Below are positions 34,441 through 43,354 of a stretch of 64,000 nt of DNA, piece after piece. The notes below the pieces were generated by a model. The model was not told where the DNA came from, made no database searches, and saw only the letters and a program-made list of their open reading frames with translations. Each line of letters opens with the position of its first letter. The stretch's first letter is position 1. Made by a program: the position numbers and the translations under genes. The DNA comes from Aldersonia sp036524855. GTDB taxonomy: Bacteria; Actinomycetota; Actinomycetes; Mycobacteriales; Mycobacteriaceae. The stretch is from positions 79,468 to 143,467 of the forward strand of contig DATDBL010000130.1 in assembly GCA_036524855.1 (NCBI GenBank), written 5' to 3'.

Positions 34441-34490
34441 GAGAGTGTGGACGTCAAATAGCGGGCGTCCGTAGAAGGAAGAAGAAACAA

Positions 34491-35546
34491 ATGCTCATTT
34501 CGCAGCGACCCACGTTGACCGAAGAGGTGCTGGCCGACAACCGGTCGAAGTTCGTCATCGAACCGCTCGAGCCCGGCTTCGGATACACGCTCGGCAACTC
34601 GCTTCGGCGCACGCTGCTCTCGTCGATTCCCGGCGCGGCCGTGACGAGCATCCGCATCGACGGTGTCCTGCACGAGTTCACCACCGTCCCCGGGGTGAAG
34701 GAAGACGTCACCGACATCATCCTGAACCTCAAGGGCCTCGTGGTCAGCTCCGAAGAGGACGAGCCGGTCACCATGTACGTGCGCAAGCAGGGCCCGGGCA
34801 CCGTCACCGCCGGTGACATCGTCCCGCCCGCCGGCGTGACCGTGCACAACCCGGACATGCACATCGCGACCCTGAACGACAAGGGCAAGCTCGAGATCGA
34901 GCTCGTCGTCGAGCGCGGCCGCGGCTACGTGCCGGCGGTGCAGAACAAGGCCACCGGCGCCGAGATCGGCCGCATCCCGGTCGATTCGATCTATTCGCCG
35001 GTGCTCAAGGTGACCTACAAGGTCGAGGCGACGCGTGTCGAGCAGCGCACCGACTTCGACCGGTTGATTCTCGACGTCGAGACCAAGAACTCGATCACGT
35101 CGCGGGACGCGCTCGCCTCCGCGGGCAAGACCCTCGTCGAGTTGTTCGGTCTGGCACGCGAACTCAACGTCGAGGCGGAAGGCATCGAGATCGGCCCGTC
35201 GCCGGCCGAGGCCGACCACATCGCCTCCTTCGGGCTGCCGATCGAGGATCTCGACCTCACAGTGCGTTCGTACAACTGCCTCAAGCGCGAGGGTGTGCAC
35301 ACGGTCGGCGAGTTGGTTGCCCGCACCGAGTCCGACCTGCTCGACATCCGCAACTTCGGGCAGAAGTCGATCGACGAGGTGAAGGTCAAGCTGCACTCGC
35401 TGGGTCTGGCCCTCAAGGACAGCCCCGCCACGTTCGACCCGTCCAGCGTGGCCGGATACGACGCCGCCACCGGCACCTGGAGCGACACCGACGCCGGTTC
35501 GTTCGGCGACACCGACCAGGACTACGCCGAGACCGAACAGCTCTGA
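34491..35546 (+). CDS. rpoA: RNA polymerase alpha subunit
   Basis: A 351-residue alpha subunit. The N-terminal dimerisation domain has FVIEPLEPGFGYTLGNSLRR and TLLSSIPGAAVTSIRIDGVL. The C-terminal domain that binds UP elements and activators has IEDLDLTVRSYNCLKREGVH and LLDIRNFGQKSIDEVKVKLH. It ends in an acidic tail (DTDAGSFGDTDQDYAETEQL). The short start MLISQRPTLTEEV is typical of actinobacteria. Confidence 0.98.
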   Translation: MLISQRPTLTEEVLADNRSKFVIEPLEPGFGYTLGNSLRRTLLSSIPGAAVTSIRIDGVLHEFTTVPGVKEDVTDIILNLKGLVVSSEEDEPVTMYVRKQGPGTVTAGDIVPPAGVTVHNPDMHIATLNDKGKLEIELVVERGRGYVPAVQNKATGAEIGRIPVDSIYSPVLKVTYKVEATRVEQRTDFDRLILDVETKNSITSRDALASAGKTLVELFGLARELNVEAEGIEIGPSPAEADHIASFGLPIEDLDLTVRSYNCLKREGVHTVGELVARTESDLLDIRNFGQKSIDEVKVKLHSLGLALKDSPATFDPSSVAGYDAATGTWSDTDAGSFGDTDQDYAETEQL

Positions 35547-35579
35547 CGCGAGAGCTGTTCCCCGACAGGAGAAACCACA

Positions 35580-36242
35580 ATGCCCAAGCCCAAGAAGGGT
35601 GCCCGTCTCGGCGGGTCGGCGTCGCACCAGAAGGCGATCCTCGCCAACCTGGCCACGGCGCTGTTCGAGCACGACCGCATCACCACCACCGAGACCAAGG
35701 CGAAGATCCTGCGTCCCTACGCCGAGAAGCTGGTGACGCACGCCAAGGCAGGCACGCTCGCGCATCGTCGTGAGGTGCTCAAGGTGATCCGCAACAAGGA
35801 CGTCGTTCACAAACTGTTCGCCGAGATCGGCCCGTCGTATGCGGACCGCGACGGCGGCTATACCCGGATCATCAAGACGATCCCGCGCAAGGGCGACAAC
35901 GCCCCGATGGCGATCATCGAACTGGTTCAGGGCCCGACGGTGAGCTCCGAGGCGTCGCGCGCGACCCGCGTGGCTGCCTCGAAGAAGGCCGTGGCTGCCG
36001 CTCCGGGTCCTGCCGCTGCCGAGACCGCTGAGGCCGAGAATGTCGTCGCCGAGAATGTCGAGGCCGAGAATGTCGTCGCCGAGGTCGAGGCCGAGGCCGG
36101 CGACGCCGCGGTCGAGAACGCCGACGCGGTCGCCGAGGGCGTGACCGAGGAGTCCAGCGCGGCCGCCGCCAGCGACGCGGTCACCGAGACGCCCGCCGAG
36201 GCGGTCGAGGAGAGTGCGCGCGAGGACACCAAAGAGTCCTGA
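35580..36242 (+). CDS. rplQ: 50S ribosomal protein L17 with acidic repeat tail
   Basis: The first 120 residues are canonical L17 (MPKPKKGARLGGSASHQKAI, then TETKAKILRPYAEKLVTHAK, ending PMAIIELVQ). About 100 further residues form an Ala/Glu/Val tail with repeats such as ENVVAENVEAENVVAEVEAE. Such tails occur in actinobacterial L17 but this one is long (220 residues in total). It is acidic and probably flexible, projecting from the ribosome. Confidence 0.96.
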   Translation: MPKPKKGARLGGSASHQKAILANLATALFEHDRITTTETKAKILRPYAEKLVTHAKAGTLAHRREVLKVIRNKDVVHKLFAEIGPSYADRDGGYTRIIKTIPRKGDNAPMAIIELVQGPTVSSEASRATRVAASKKAVAAAPGPAAAETAEAENVVAENVEAENVVAEVEAEAGDAAVENADAVAEGVTEESSAAAASDAVTETPAEAVEESAREDTKES

Positions 36243-36243
36243 G

Positions 36244-37215
36244 TTGGCTCACACAGACGAACCCGCCGTTCCCATCGGGGACGGCGGGTTCGCCCGTCTT
36301 CGCCTCGACATCGCCTACGACGGCACCGATTTCCACGGCTGGGCGCGCCAGCCGTGGCTGCGAACCGTGTGCGGTGTGCTCGAGGACGCGCTGTCCACGG
36401 TGCTGCGCGAACCTGTGATGCTGACCGTCGCGGGGCGCACGGACGCCGGCGTGCACGCGGAGGGGCAGGTCGCGCACTGCGATATCCGGGCCGGCGAACT
36501 CAGTGACCTCTCCGTACTGCCCGATCCACCGAACCTGCTGCGCCGCCTCGCGCGATTCCTGCCGCCCGACGTGCGTATCACCGGGATCACCCCCGTGTCG
36601 GCCGAATTCGACGCCCGGTTCACCGCGATCCGGCGTCACTACGTCTACCGGCTGAGCACCGCGACCTTCGGCGTGCCGCCGTTGCAGACGCGCAGCCGGG
36701 TCGCCGTTCGGCGCCCCGTCGACGTCGACGGGATGCGGGAGGCATCGGCGAAGCTGTTGGGGCTGTATGATTTCGCCGCGTTCTGCCGCCGCCGGGAGGG
36801 CGCGACAACGGTACGCGAGCTGCAGCGCTTCGACTGGACCCACGAGGGTGACGACCTCGACGCGCACGTGGCCGCCGACGCGTTCTGCTGGTCGATGGTG
36901 CGCAGCCTCGTCGGTGCCATCCTCGCGGTCGGGGAGGGTCGGCGCACCCCGGAGTGGGTGGCCGGCCTCCTCGACGAACGGGAACGGTCGAGCGCCGTCA
37001 CCGTCGCCCCGGCGCACGGGCTGAGCCTCGTGCGGATCGACTACCCGGTCGAGGCGGACTGGGCGGAGCGCAACTCGGTCACCCGCGACGTCCGATCCTC
37101 GGTCGGGTGTTGTGGAGCCGAGCTACCGGGAGACTGGGGGCCGGGAGACTGGGGGCCGGGCGAAGGGGGACCGGGCGAGGGGATGCAGTCCGGCGACGCC
37201 GGAACGGACTCCTGA
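36244..37215 (+). CDS. truA: tRNA pseudouridine(38-40) synthase
   Basis: A 323-residue TruA. I take the TTG at 36244 (LAHTDEPAVPIGDGGFARLR), 1 nt after the rplQ stop. The core has RLDIAYDGTDFHGWARQPWL and the catalytic Asp in VAGRTDAGVHAEGQVAH. It converts U38-40 in the tRNA anticodon arm. The last 40 residues are a Gly/Pro/Trp repeat tail (ELPGDWGPGDWGPGEGGPGE) that lies antisense to the end of the EamA gene. Confidence 0.93.
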   Translation: MAHTDEPAVPIGDGGFARLRLDIAYDGTDFHGWARQPWLRTVCGVLEDALSTVLREPVMLTVAGRTDAGVHAEGQVAHCDIRAGELSDLSVLPDPPNLLRRLARFLPPDVRITGITPVSAEFDARFTAIRRHYVYRLSTATFGVPPLQTRSRVAVRRPVDVDGMREASAKLLGLYDFAAFCRRREGATTVRELQRFDWTHEGDDLDAHVAADAFCWSMVRSLVGAILAVGEGRRTPEWVAGLLDERERSSAVTVAPAHGLSLVRIDYPVEADWAERNSVTRDVRSSVGCCGAELPGDWGPGDWGPGEGGPGEGMQSGDAGTDS

Positions 37216-38135
37216 GCCGCACCGGCCTCGGTCACTGCCGCTCCCGCGCCGCCGATGCGTGCGAGCGCCACACCGGCCACGATGGCGACGCCGCCGATCG
37301 CCTGCACCGGCGTGATCGTCTGCCCGATGAGCAGCCACGCGAACACCGCGGCGAAGAGCACCTCGGACAGCAGCACCAGCGACATCAGCGTCGACCCGAT
37401 CCGCTCGCCGCCCGCGAGGCCGAGCAGGTAGGCGACCACGGTGCTCACCACGACCAGCAGGCCCAGCGCGACATACCACGGCACGGCGACCCCGGCCAGC
37501 ACGACCGGCGCCGTCGCGAACGTCGCCGACAGTGCGCCGACGGCCACCAAGGCGCCGACGAGCACGCCGCCGAACGTCATCCCGGTCGCCAGCAGGACGA
37601 TCGGCGAGACGGTGTCCGCGGACCGCTCCGCGAACAGGAAGAACGCCGTGTTGCCCACCAGCGACAGCGCGGCCCAGGCGAGCCCCACCGGCGACAACCG
37701 CAGGCCGCCGAAGACGTCGATCACCGCGGCGGCGCCGACCAGGGCCAGCGCCGTGCCGGCGAGCGTCACCGCCCCGACGCGGCGGTGGCGCACCAGCCAG
37801 TCCCACGCGATCACGACGATGGGCGCGAGGAACTGGATCATCAGGGCGACCCCGACCGACAGGTGCTGGATCGCCATGAAGAATGCCAACTGGGCGCCGA
37901 CGATCGCGGTGAGGCCGTAACCGCCGATGGTGCGCCAGTGCCGCGGGCTGTCCCGTAGTCCCGCGCGGTCCAACAGCGCGGCGGCGACGAGCAGGACGAC
38001 GGCCGAGCAGGCGATTCGGGCGAGCACCGCGGCGCCCGGCGTCCAGCCCGAGCGCATCAGGCCGGTCGCGAACGACCCGGACAGTCCGAACGTCAACCCG
38101 CACGCGATCATCAGCGAGACCCCGAGCCGCACCAC
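37041..38135 (-). CDS. EamA/DMT-family transporter
   Basis: A 364-residue exporter with ten membrane helices in two EamA repeats; the first runs from MVRLGVSLMIACGLTFGLSG to the LSVGVALMIQFLAPIVVIAW helix, the second ends TITPVQAIGGVAIVAGVALA. Family members export amino acids, purines or other metabolites. The C-terminal 70 residues are low complexity (SPGPPSPGPQSPGPQSPG) and overlap the truA coding end by 175 nt on the other strand. It is divergent from the CGNR regulator. Confidence 0.85.
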   Translation of the reverse strand: MVRLGVSLMIACGLTFGLSGSFATGLMRSGWTPGAAVLARIACSAVVLLVAAALLDRAGLRDSPRHWRTIGGYGLTAIVGAQLAFFMAIQHLSVGVALMIQFLAPIVVIAWDWLVRHRRVGAVTLAGTALALVGAAAVIDVFGGLRLSPVGLAWAALSLVGNTAFFLFAERSADTVSPIVLLATGMTFGGVLVGALVAVGALSATFATAPVVLAGVAVPWYVALGLLVVVSTVVAYLLGLAGGERIGSTLMSLVLLSEVLFAAVFAWLLIGQTITPVQAIGGVAIVAGVALARIGGAGAAVTEAGAAQESVPASPDCIPSPGPPSPGPQSPGPQSPGSSAPQHPTEDRTSRVTELRSAQSASTG

Positions 38136-38149
38136 GTCACCCCCAAGCC

Positions 38150-38227
38150 TGTCATGAGTAAAATCGACAACGCCTATGACACTACGAACCGAGCCCGTCA
38201 GGAGTCAAATGTATTTTGCTCATGACA
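38150..38227. promoter_or_regulatory. Inverted repeat in the EamA/CGNR divergent promoter
   Basis: TGTCATGAG (38150-38158) and CTCATGACA (38219-38227) are exact complements, with a third related half site TATGACA at 38174. They flank the predicted start of the CGNR gene (38209), whose AGGAG lies at 38200. The arrangement suits autoregulation by the CGNR protein and control of the exporter. Confidence 0.4.
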
Positions 38228-38760
38228 CAGATCACGCGCTGCTGACCACGGCCGCGCTGGTGAACACCCTGCGCGACGGCGAGGACCTGCTCGGCACACC
38301 AGAACAGCTGGACGCCTTCCTCGACGAGTGGGAGTTCACCGGACGTCGCGACCACTCCGACGCCGAACTCGAACAGGTGCGCGTGCTACGGGCGCAGTTG
38401 CGCGCCATCTGGGACGCCACCGGCGAGGAGCAGGCAGTCGACCTCGTCAACCGGATGCTCGCCGACTCGAACGCCCGGCCGCGGCTGACACGCCACGACC
38501 GTTGGGACTGGCATCTGCATGTCAGCGAACTCGACGACCCGCTGGTGGACCGGATCGCCGCGGAGGCGGCGATGGCGCTCGTCGACGTCGTCCGCGTCGG
38601 CGATCTCGACCGGTTGCGGGTTTGCGCCGCCGACGACTGCGATGCCGTCCTCGTCGACCTGTCGCGCAACCGCTCGCGGCGCTACTGCGACGTCGGCAAC
38701 TGCGGCAACCGCGCGAACGTCGCCGCGTACCGGGCACGCAGGCGCTCGGAGCCTGCGTGA
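38209..38760 (+). CDS. CGNR zinc-finger (ABATE-domain) transcriptional regulator
   Basis: A 183-residue protein. The N-terminal part begins MYFAHDTDHALLTTAALVNT, as usual in this family, with an all-helical ABATE domain. The C-terminal finger is LRVCAADDCDAVLVDLSRNR then YCDVGNCGNRANVAAYRARR, containing the CGNR signature and four cysteines. I choose the ATG at 38209 for its AGGAG at 4-nt spacing; an ATG at 38176 would add 11 residues. The divergent exporter is its probable target. Confidence 0.85.
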   Translation: MYFAHDTDHALLTTAALVNTLRDGEDLLGTPEQLDAFLDEWEFTGRRDHSDAELEQVRVLRAQLRAIWDATGEEQAVDLVNRMLADSNARPRLTRHDRWDWHLHVSELDDPLVDRIAAEAAMALVDVVRVGDLDRLRVCAADDCDAVLVDLSRNRSRRYCDVGNCGNRANVAAYRARRRSEPA

Positions 38761-38774
38761 GAAACAATCGACTC

Positions 38775-39551
38775 ATGATCGGGGTCATCGGCGGCAGCGG
38801 CTTCTACGACTTCTTCGACCACGGCGCGGTGAGCGAGGTCGTCGACACGCCCTACGGCGCACCGAGCGCGCCCATCTCGATCGGTCGCGTCGGCGGGCAC
38901 GACGTCGCGTTCCTGCCCCGGCACGGGTGCAAGCACGAGTTCGCCCCGCACACCGTGCCGTACCGGGCGAACCTGTGGGCGCTGCGCGCAGTGGGAGTGC
39001 GCCGGGTGTTCGGACCGTGCGCGGTCGGCAGCCTCACCGCAGGCCTCGGACCCGGCGCGGTGGTGATCCCCGACCAGCTGGTCGACCGCACGACCGCGCG
39101 CACCCAGACCTACTTCGACGGCGGCGGCGTCCACGTCAGCTTCGCCGACCCGTATTGCGCGGAACTGCGCGCGGCCGCGGCGAGGCAGCCCGACACCACC
39201 GACGGCGCGACGATGGTGGTGATCGAGGGCCCACGCTTCTCCACCCGCGCGGAGAGCCGCTGGTACGCCGCGCAGGGCTGGCAACTGGTGAACATGACCG
39301 GCCACCCCGAGGCGGTGCTCGCGCGCGAGCTCGAACTGTGTTACGCCGCAATCGCGTTGGTCACCGACGTGGATGCCGGCCTGGAAGTGGGGGATGGGGT
39401 GCGGGCGGTGGATGTGTTTGCCGAGTTCGCGCGCAACATGGTCGGATTCAAACAACTCGTGCGGGGCGCGATCGAGGCGGTCGAGGGCGCGGACACGTGC
39501 GCGCAGTGCCGCGTGCACGACGGCGTCCAGCTGCCGATCGAATTGCCATGA
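38775..39551 (+). CDS. mtnP: S-methyl-5'-thioadenosine phosphorylase
   Basis: A 258-residue enzyme of purine nucleoside phosphorylase family 2. It has MIGVIGGSGFYDFFDHGAVS, the phosphate-binding FLPRHGCKHEFAPHTVPYRA, VVIEGPRFSTRAESRWYAAQ and the methionine-site VNMTGHPEAVLARELELCYA. It cleaves methylthioadenosine to adenine and methylthioribose-1-phosphate in methionine salvage. A GTG at 38757 overlapping the regulator stop is an alternative start. The stop overlaps the next start by 4 nt. Confidence 0.88.
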   Translation: MIGVIGGSGFYDFFDHGAVSEVVDTPYGAPSAPISIGRVGGHDVAFLPRHGCKHEFAPHTVPYRANLWALRAVGVRRVFGPCAVGSLTAGLGPGAVVIPDQLVDRTTARTQTYFDGGGVHVSFADPYCAELRAAAARQPDTTDGATMVVIEGPRFSTRAESRWYAAQGWQLVNMTGHPEAVLARELELCYAAIALVTDVDAGLEVGDGVRAVDVFAEFARNMVGFKQLVRGAIEAVEGADTCAQCRVHDGVQLPIELP

Positions 39552-40159
39552 TATTCCCCGTCGCTTCGCTCGCCCCGGCGAGCGACAAGCTGACTCTCGA
39601 GGTGATCGTCGCCAGCGTGCGGCCGCAGCGGTTCGCGCCCGTGGTCGCGGACTGGTTCCTGCGGCAGGTCTCTGGCCGGCTCGAGTTCGACGTCGCGGTG
39701 CTCGACCTGCTCGACCTCGGCCTGCCCACCGACCTCACCGAGACCGATGCCACCGTGTCGTTCCGCGACCGGGTCGCGGCGGCAGATGCGTTCGTCGTCG
39801 TCACCTCCGAGTACAACCACGGCTACCCGGCCTCGGTGAAGACCGCGTTCGACGTCGTCAAGGAGGAATGGCGGACCAAACCGGTCGGGTTCGTCTCCTA
39901 CGGTGGCCGCTCCGGTGGACTGCGCGCGACCGAGCAGTTGCGTCAGGTCGTCATCGAGGTGCACATGGTGCCGGTGCGTGAGCAGGTGAGCCTGCCGGAG
40001 GCGCGCAAGCGGTTCGACGCGGCGGGGGAGACCGACGACGCCGCCGCGATCGACGCCGCCGCGCGGATGCTCGACCAGTTGGCGTGGTGGGGCCACGCCA
40101 CGCGCGCCGCGCGTGCGGCCGCGCCGTATCCGGGCAGTACGCGGCGCCGCCGCATTTGA
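39548..40159 (+). CDS. NADPH-dependent FMN reductase-like flavoprotein
   Basis: A 203-residue flavodoxin-like protein: TLEVIVASVRPQRFAPVVAD (FMN phosphate site), then AFVVVTSEYNHGYPASVKTA, the usual P-x-Y-N-x-G/S-type loop of this family, and PVGFVSYGGRSGGLRATEQL. It reduces FMN, quinones or azo compounds with NADPH. The first 14 residues (MIFPVASLAPASD) are encoded by a dispersed 21-bp repeat, so the native start may lie further in. It is translationally coupled to mtnP. Confidence 0.82.
   Translation: MIFPVASLAPASDKLTLEVIVASVRPQRFAPVVADWFLRQVSGRLEFDVAVLDLLDLGLPTDLTETDATVSFRDRVAAADAFVVVTSEYNHGYPASVKTAFDVVKEEWRTKPVGFVSYGGRSGGLRATEQLRQVVIEVHMVPVREQVSLPEARKRFDAAGETDDAAAIDAAARMLDQLAWWGHATRAARAAAPYPGSTRRRRI
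39556..39576. repeat. 21-bp repeat, inverted copy of the rpmD repeat
   Basis: CCCCGTCGCTTCGCTCGCCC(C) is the exact reverse complement of the core of both repeats at 22739 and 22769. With the following GGCGAGCGAC it can form a hairpin. It encodes part of the N-terminus of the FMN reductase. Confidence 0.7.
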
Positions 40160-40165
40160 CGCGAA

Positions 40166-41854
40166 TCAGCCGACAGGGGCCGGAACCATTGGACGGCCGA
40201 TGAACTCGGCCTCCGCGGGTACCGACACCAGCGTCAGGTCCGCGCGGGAGTGCGTGCCGTCGGGGCGGCGGGTCGCGAGGACGACACGGTCGGGCCCGAC
40301 CTGACGGATCGTGACGTCGGCGGGCGCGGGTGATGTGTTCAGTCGCAGCGTGGTGACACCGGCGGGCGCGGTGTCCGCTGTGTCGGCAGTTGCGCCGTCG
40401 AGCATCACCGCATCGAAGCCGGCGTCGGAATGCTCGGCTCGGGTGGTGATCCGGAGGCGGTCGCGGTCGCCGATCGCGGCGGCGAGGCCAGCCCAGTCCT
40501 GCTCGCGGTCGGTGCGCACCACGACCCGCGCCCCGGTGGCGACGGCGCGGAACACCACCTGCCGCGCCAGGTACGGCTCGCCGTCGAGGTGCACATTGGC
40601 GACGCCCGCGCCGACGAGACGGGTCGCGACGCCGTGCCCGTCCGAGTCGGATCCGACAAGTTGTCCACACCCACCGGCGGGCAGGCGGAGCCGATCGAGG
40701 TCGGTGCGGGGGACCTCGGATAGTCCGACCACGTCCTCGAGCCACGGGACGGCCAACGGCAGATGCGCCAACACGGCGCGGCGGTGCCGTCCGTCGACGG
40801 GGCGCTGACCGGCCTCGCGGTGCCGTGGTTTGGGTGCATCGAGCGTGCGCCGCCACGCGGCGCCGACCGCCACGGTTTCCGGGTCCGGTGTGGGACGCAG
40901 ACGCAGCAGGGTCGTCGTGCCGAGCGAGGGCGCCACCCACGCCCTTGCCAGGATCTGTGCGGCGCGGTCAGGATTCGCGAGCGCTACCGGGTCGATGGTG
41001 GCGCCGACGTCGACATGCTCGCCGAGACGCGCATGATTCCACGTCTGTCCGATCTCGTGCGGATCTGTGCCGGCGCTCACCCGTAGCACCGCGTCGCGGA
41101 TCTCCGTCGCGGTCAGCACGCGCGCGCGGTGGCCCGACGCCGCGAGCGATGCGACGGTGCGCGCCGCGGCGATGCCGAGCGCACGGATCGCGCCCGCGGT
41201 GTCGCCGCCGCGGCGGACGACGGCGTCGGGGCAGCGGAGGGTGTCGAACCGCAGCGCGATCCAGATCGTCCGGGCCGCCGTCGCGGGCAGTGGACCCACG
41301 AGTTGCTCGTACACCGCGCTCGCGGCGCCACCGGAATGGCTGCGGCGGCCGTGGCTGACGACGTCGATGCCGTCGAGTCGGATGTCGTGCTGGCGTAGGC
41401 AGTCCGCGAGCACGCACAGCGGCACCAGCTGGTCGGCGTCCAGCGATTCCGGCGAGATGCGGGTGCGACCCCCGGAGTCGGCGAGCAGTTCGAGCACCGC
41501 CACCACCGCCGTCCCGTCTCGGTAGAGACCCATCGCCCGCCCGTCGGGTGCGGGTAGGTCGACGAGCGGGCCGAGCCTGGCGCGCTCTCGGTAGCGACAT
41601 GCAACCCGTGCCCAGTCGGGGAGCGAATGACCCGCAATCGGGACGGCCGCCAGCAATCCGACACAGGCGGCGATCGCGGCGGTGATGATCGGCGAGAGGC
41701 GCAGCGCGGCGCCGAGGAGCGCCACGAGGGTGGCGAGGCAGGCCGCGACGACGACGGTCGAGTGCATTCGGGTTCGTGTCAGGTGATTGCGACGGACATG
41801 TCGCACCAGCATCCGATTCCCCCGTGTTTCCGGTGCCTCCCCAAGGCGCCGCAT
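40166..41854 (-). CDS. eccE: Type VII secretion protein EccE
   Basis: A 562-residue protein with two N-terminal membrane helices (MHSTVVVAACLATLVALLGA and IITAAIAACVGLLAAVPIAG), the conserved WARVACRYRERARLGPLVDL segment and a long cytoplasmic/periplasmic alpha-beta domain, as in EccE. EccE is the peripheral membrane subunit of ESX complexes. The start at 41854 is the longest; ATGs at 41812 or 41767 would shorten the tail before helix 1. It is divergent from eccB with 53 nt between starts. Mycobacterium tuberculosis ESX-4 lacks this gene. Confidence 0.75.
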   Translation of the reverse strand: MRRLGEAPETRGNRMLVRHVRRNHLTRTRMHSTVVVAACLATLVALLGAALRLSPIITAAIAACVGLLAAVPIAGHSLPDWARVACRYRERARLGPLVDLPAPDGRAMGLYRDGTAVVAVLELLADSGGRTRISPESLDADQLVPLCVLADCLRQHDIRLDGIDVVSHGRRSHSGGAASAVYEQLVGPLPATAARTIWIALRFDTLRCPDAVVRRGGDTAGAIRALGIAAARTVASLAASGHRARVLTATEIRDAVLRVSAGTDPHEIGQTWNHARLGEHVDVGATIDPVALANPDRAAQILARAWVAPSLGTTTLLRLRPTPDPETVAVGAAWRRTLDAPKPRHREAGQRPVDGRHRRAVLAHLPLAVPWLEDVVGLSEVPRTDLDRLRLPAGGCGQLVGSDSDGHGVATRLVGAGVANVHLDGEPYLARQVVFRAVATGARVVVRTDREQDWAGLAAAIGDRDRLRITTRAEHSDAGFDAVMLDGATADTADTAPAGVTTLRLNTSPAPADVTIRQVGPDRVVLATRRPDGTHSRADLTLVSVPAEAEFIGRPMVPAPVG

Positions 41855-41907
41855 TCCAGCACTGTACCCTGTCCCGAGATCCGCGGTCCGCCTTGGGGGG
41901 GAGGAAG

Positions 41908-43353
41908 ATGCCGGGACAACCGACGACGCGATGGCAAGTCAGTGGCTATCGCTTCATGGTGCGTCGCATGGAGCGGGCGCTGGTGCGACGCGACGTGCGG
42001 ACCGCCACCGATCCGATGCGGGCGCAGGCGCGCTCGTTGGTGGTCGGGGTGGTGCTCGCCGTGCTGGGTCTCGCCGCGTGCGGTGTGCTGGCGTTGCTGC
42101 GCCCGCAGCAGGCGATCGCGGACCACACGATCGTCATGGGGAACGAATCCGGCGGGCTGTACGTCGTCCTGGGCGATCGGGTGCACCCGGCGCTGAACCT
42201 GGCCTCGGCCCGCCTCGCAGTCGGCCAGGCAGCGGAACCCGCGATCGTCGCGGAATCCGAACTGGCCCAGCGGCCGCGGGGACCGCTGGTCGGAATCCCG
42301 GGCGCCCCGACCGCGCTACCGTACGGTGACTCCAGTGACTCCAGTGACTCGGGGGCCCTCGCGTGGACGGTGTGCGACCGGGTCGATGGTGATGTGTTGA
42401 GCACCGCGGTGGTGGGCGGGGCGCCGGTGGGCGGCGATGACCGGGCCGGTGAACTCGATCCCGGACGGGTCCTGCTCGTCGAGCACGCCGGCGTCGCGTA
42501 CCTGGTCTACGACGGCCACCGCGCCCGGGTCGACCTGCGCGACCGCGCGGTGACGGGGGCGTTGGCGCTCGACGGCGTTGCACCCCGGCCGGTCAGCGCC
42601 GGTCTGCTCGGGGCGATTCCGGAGGTGCCGCCGATCAGTGCGCCCCGGATCGACGGTGCCGGAACGCGGCCGACGCATCGGTTGCGCGACGTCGAGGTCG
42701 GGTCTGTGGTCGCGGTGCCGCGTGGCGAGAGTAATAGCTACTACGTCGTGTTGCGGTCGGGTGTGCAGCAGATCGGAGCGGCCACCGCCGATCTCATCCG
42801 GTTCACCGACTCCCGCGGCGAGACCGACATTCGCCGCATCGCCCCGGACGTGCTGGCCGCCGTCCCGCTCGTCACCGAACTCGACGTGGCAACATTCCCG
42901 GACGCGGCGCCCGCGGTGCTCGGCGCGGGCGACACGCCCGTGAGTTGCCTGAGCTGGCAGTCGGATTCGCTAGTCCGCGTGCTGAGTGGGCGGGAGCTGC
43001 CGGTCGAAGCGGCGGCGCGTGCGGTGGGGTTGGCGCAGGCCGACGGGTCGGGTCCGCTGGCCGACGAGGCCTACCTCGAACCGGGCGCCGGCACGTACGT
43101 GCAGGCCACGGGCATCACGGCGGACAGCACCCGGCGCGGCGGCCTGTTCTATGTTGCCGACACCGGGGTCCGTTACGGCATCGCGGATTCCGCGACCGCC
43201 GCCATGCTCGGCCTCACCGCAGAACCGGAACCCGCGCCGTGGGCCATCGTGACCCTGCTCGCGCCCGGGCCGGTGCTCAGCCAGGAGCAGGCCCGCATCG
43301 CGCATGACGGCGTCGCGGCGGACCCGGCGCCCGCCGCGCTGTCGTCGGAGTAG
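41908..43353 (+). CDS. eccB: Type VII secretion protein EccB
   Basis: A 481-residue EccB: MPGQPTTRWQVSGYRFMVRR, the family start, then one membrane helix (RSLVVGVVLAVLGLAACGVL) and a large exported domain containing DHTIVMGNESGGLYVVLGDR, VHPALNLASARLAVG and the GLFYVADTGVRYGIADS repeat. EccB dimers hold the periplasmic side of the ESX pore. GAGGAAG precedes the ATG. A small in-frame repeat encodes SSDSSDS near residue 140. Confidence 0.93.
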   Translation: MPGQPTTRWQVSGYRFMVRRMERALVRRDVRTATDPMRAQARSLVVGVVLAVLGLAACGVLALLRPQQAIADHTIVMGNESGGLYVVLGDRVHPALNLASARLAVGQAAEPAIVAESELAQRPRGPLVGIPGAPTALPYGDSSDSSDSGALAWTVCDRVDGDVLSTAVVGGAPVGGDDRAGELDPGRVLLVEHAGVAYLVYDGHRARVDLRDRAVTGALALDGVAPRPVSAGLLGAIPEVPPISAPRIDGAGTRPTHRLRDVEVGSVVAVPRGESNSYYVVLRSGVQQIGAATADLIRFTDSRGETDIRRIAPDVLAAVPLVTELDVATFPDAAPAVLGAGDTPVSCLSWQSDSLVRVLSGRELPVEAAARAVGLAQADGSGPLADEAYLEPGAGTYVQATGITADSTRRGGLFYVADTGVRYGIADSATAAMLGLTAEPEPAPWAIVTLLAPGPVLSQEQARIAHDGVAADPAPAALSSE

Positions 43354-43354
43354 A

